Shown here: piece by piece, positions 5,974 through 7,517 of the stretch | Numbering within the stretch: position 1 is the stretch's first letter | How the letters are laid out: the number at the start of each line of letters is the position of its first letter | NCBI GenBank assembly: GCA_937981305.1 | Contig: CALJPB010000057.1 | Location: 1 to 7,517 of the forward strand | Source of the DNA: an uncultured Selenomonas sp. | GTDB taxonomy: Bacteria; Bacillota; Negativicutes; Selenomonadales; Selenomonadaceae | Length of the DNA stretch: 7,517 nucleotides | Direction of reading: 5' to 3' | Translations under genes and position numbers: made by a program | The notes under the pieces: generated by a model | Told to the model about the DNA's origin: nothing | Seen by the model: only the letters and a program-made list of their open reading frames with translations | The model's database searches: none

Positions 5974-6682
5974 CCATCGCCACCCCCTTCCCCGCATCGC
6001 GCGTGATTCTGCCGTCGCGCACGAGGAGCTGACGGCCGGCACGCAGGGCGATCTCCGGCTCGTGCGTGACGAGGATGATCGTGTGTCCCTTCTCGTGCAT
6101 CCGCTCAAAGATGTCCATGATCTCCTGCGTGGACTTCGTGTCGAGGTTGCCTGTCGGCTCGTCCGCCATGATGATGTGCGGATCGTTCACGAGGGCGCGG
6201 GCAATCGCAACGCGCTGCCGCTGTCCGCCCGAAAGCTCATTCGGCAGATGCGCACCACGGTCAGAGAGCCCCACAGCGGCGAGCATTTCCTGCGCCCGCT
6301 CTGTGCGCTCGCGCCGCCCCACCCCCGCATAGACGAGCGGCAGGGCGACGTTGTCGAGTGCGGAGATGCGCGGGAGCAGGTTGAAATTCTGAAAGACAAA
6401 GCCGATCTTCTTGTTGCGCGTCGCGGCGAGCGCATCGTCACTGAGCCCTGCGACCTCTGCGCCGTCAAGCAGATACGAGCCCGCGCTCGGGCGGTCAAGA
6501 CAGCCGAGGATATTCATGAGTGTGGATTTCCCCGAGCCCGACGGCCCCATAAGCGCGGCAAACTCACCGCGCCGAATGTCGAGGTCGATGCCGTCGAGTG
6601 CGGCAAGCGTCTCGCCGCCGATGCGATAGAGCTTGCGGATGCCGTGCAGACGGATGGTCGAGGGCATTTCTTTTTGTTCCAT
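5963..6682 (-). CDS. MacB/LolD-type ABC transporter ATP-binding protein
   Basis: This is the cytoplasmic ATPase of the exporter, 239 residues, a normal length for the LolD/MacB/YknY family. All motifs are intact: Walker [10 protein letters not shown] (46-54), Q-loop '[10 protein letters not shown]' (96-105), signature '[15 protein letters not shown]' (150-164), Walker B 'IIMADEP' with catalytic Glu175, 'TGNLD' (177-181), typical of this family, and switch His207 in 'VTHEP'. The start at 6682 is chosen because GGGGGGA (6688-6694) stands 5 bases before it. The ATG five codons on is possible but has no better site. It begins 15 bases after the adaptor stop and overlaps the permease gene by 11 bases, so the three exporter genes are one operon with coupled translation of ATPase and permease. 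Confidence 0.96.
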   Translation of the reverse strand: MEQKEMPSTIRLHGIRKLYRIGGETLAALDGIDLDIRRGEFAALMGPSGSGKSTLMNILGCLDRPSAGSYLLDGAEVAGLSDDALAATRNKKIGFVFQNFNLLPRISALDNVALPLVYAGVGRRERTERAQEMLAAVGLSDRGAHLPNELSGGQRQRVAIARALVNDPHIIMADEPTGNLDTKSTQEIMDIFERMHEKGHTIILVTHEPEIALRAGRQLLVRDGRITRDAGKGVAMDVV

Positions 6683-6697
6683 CGAAATCCCCCCGTA

Positions 6698-7517
6698 TCA
6701 GAACGGCGGCGGGCCGCCCGCGTGCATACTCATCGGGACAACCTTTGCCGTGTAGGTGCTGACGACGCGCTCGCCCTCGCTGAGCCCCCCGAGGATCTCG
6801 ACATACTCGTCACTGTAGATGCCCGTCTCCACGTAGCGCGTCTCCTGCGTGCCATCCTCCTGCAGGACGAGGACATAGGAGCCCGCTGCGTCCGTCTTGA
6901 GCGTGGAGAGCGGTACGACAAGCGCATCGTTCCGATCCGCCGTGTTGATGACGACGCGTGCCGTCATCGCGGGCAGGAGCAGATTCTCAGGATCGTCCAC
7001 ATCGAGGGTCACATAGTAGTAAATGACGCTCGTCCCCGATGAAGCGGACGAGGCGGACGAGCTCGTGTCCCAGCTGTTCGTCACATCGGTCTGCGAGATC
7101 TTTGAAACGCGTGCCGTAAATTTCTTGTCCGTAAAGGCATCGACGGTAAACGCCGCCGTCTGCCCGATGCGGATGCTGCCGATGTCGGTCTCGTCCACCT
7201 TCGCCTTGATCTGCTTCTTCGAGAGGTCGGCGATGCGCATGATGACGGTCGGATTGTCCGAGCCCTGCACCGCCATCGTCCCCGCCGTCTTCGGTTCGCC
7301 TACGACGACCCCCGAGATCGGCGCAGTGATGATCGTCTCGCTTGCGTCGGAGTTCGCCTCCTCAAGCGTCGACTGCGCCGTATCGTAGTTGTACTCCGCA
7401 TCCTCGAGGTCGGATTTGGACTTCGCGCCGATGCTCTCAAGGTAGCTCATGCGGTTGTACTTCGCACGCGTATTCGTCACGCGGTACTGCGCCTGGTCGC
7501 GCTTCGCCTCGTAGTCC
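6698..7517 (-). CDS. Periplasmic adaptor subunit of ABC exporter (HlyD/MacA family), C-terminal part
   Basis: This is a membrane-fusion protein that would join the MacB-like pump to an outer-membrane channel. The frame is open to the window edge, and the last 272 residues are seen. In order they are: the end of the coiled-coil hairpin (charged, 'YEAKRDQAQYR' onward to 'QSTLEEANSDA'), the second half of the lipoyl domain ('IITAPISGVVVG'), the beta-barrel ('IKAKVDETDIGSIRIGQTAAFTVDAF'), and a membrane-proximal domain ('LLPAMTARVVINTADRNDALVVPLSTL'). It ends in a Gly/Pro-rich tail ending GGPPPF. A GTG at 7480 is only an internal valine. A Ser/Ala-rich stretch interrupts the beta-barrel and contains a 9-bp tandem repeat in the DNA. 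No TolC-like gene is visible downstream; one may lie upstream or elsewhere. The N-terminal signal or membrane anchor is outside the window. Confidence 0.93.
   Translation of the reverse strand, partial: DYEAKRDQAQYRVTNTRAKYNRMSYLESIGAKSKSDLEDAEYNYDTAQSTLEEANSDASETIITAPISGVVVGEPKTAGTMAVQGSDNPTVIMRIADLSKKQIKAKVDETDIGSIRIGQTAAFTVDAFTDKKFTARVSKISQTDVTNSWDTSSSASSASSGTSVIYYYVTLDVDDPENLLLPAMTARVVINTADRNDALVVPLSTLKTDAAGSYVLVLQEDGTQETRYVETGIYSDEYVEILGGLSEGERVVSTYTAKVVPMSMHAGGPPPF
7044..7061. repeat. Two tandem copies of a 9-bp unit in the adaptor gene
   Basis: GCGGACGAG occurs twice head to tail (7044-7052 and 7053-7061). Read on the minus strand it encodes repeated Ser-Ser-Ala within a Ser-rich stretch of the adaptor. 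Because the unit is a multiple of three, copy-number changes would keep the frame. Confidence 0.7.

Noticed and set aside
5974..6108. Extended start for the exporter permease, adding 45 residues
   Set aside because: The extra residues are Arg/Ser-rich, out of frame within the ATPase gene and unlike the family N-terminus. The ATG at 5973 starts normal MacB-type sequence and has a purine-rich ribosome site.
5687..7042. 451-codon open frame on the plus strand opposite the exporter genes
   Set aside because: It lies wholly antisense to three well-supported genes, is rich in Arg, Asp, His and Ala in the way GC-rich antisense frames are, has no recognisable domain and no ribosome site. It is a by-product of codon bias.
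7478..7480. GTG as the start of the adaptor gene
   Set aside because: The frame continues upstream to the window edge with coiled-coil sequence typical of the family, so this GTG is an internal valine and the gene is cut by the window.
1..7517. Defence island, mobile element, CRISPR array or secondary-metabolite cluster
   Set aside because: No spaced direct repeats, transposase, integrase, tRNA, phage or biosynthetic genes were seen. The only hint is the Rpn-like tail at 4436-4699, which lacks a nuclease domain.

Overview
The window is GC-rich, tightly packed chromosomal DNA. It looks like a Gram-negative (diderm) Firmicute of the Selenomonas type. That placement rests on three things: Firmicute-like protein families, a periplasmic-adaptor/MacB export system that suits a two-membrane cell, and remembered resemblance of the proteins to Selenomonadaceae. 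No search was run, so it is moderately supported. There are no RNA genes, insertion sequences, CRISPR arrays or phage genes, and no gene-free stretch longer than about 120 bases.

Layout. (1) Positions 1-1762, plus strand: an amino-acid ABC importer made of the C-terminal end of the solute-binding protein, a HisM/GlnP-type permease and a HisP/GlnQ-type ATPase. A strong hairpin terminator lies between the binding-protein gene and the permease gene, and the ATPase gene overlaps the permease gene. (2) Positions 1869-3970, minus strand: a YdcF-like (DUF218) membrane protein followed by a MATE efflux transporter, coupled by an ATGA overlap. (3) Positions 4090-4699, plus strand: a small cupin protein and an unrecognised 87-residue protein one base downstream. 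Their upstream region is shared with the divergent YdcF/MATE unit. (4) Positions 4759-7517, minus strand: a tripartite-type exporter made of a periplasmic adaptor (5' end outside the window), a MacB/LolD-type ATPase and a MacB/FtsX-type permease, closely spaced or overlapping in that order.

The two convergent junctions, 1763-1868 and 4700-4758, each hold one strong hairpin that probably stops transcription from at least the plus-strand side and perhaps both. In function the window has one nutrient importer, two exporters from different families and an envelope-associated YdcF protein. The cupin and its partner are the only genes whose role cannot be inferred.

Most of the window is ordinary transport machinery. 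The parts that deserve a second look are the cupin/87-residue pair, whose second protein ends in a tail resembling that of Rpn-type nuclease/transposase proteins. Others are the compact divergent control region at about 3971-4089, the terminator inside the importer operon, and a 9-bp tandem repeat in the adaptor gene. I did not find a convincing new multi-gene system.
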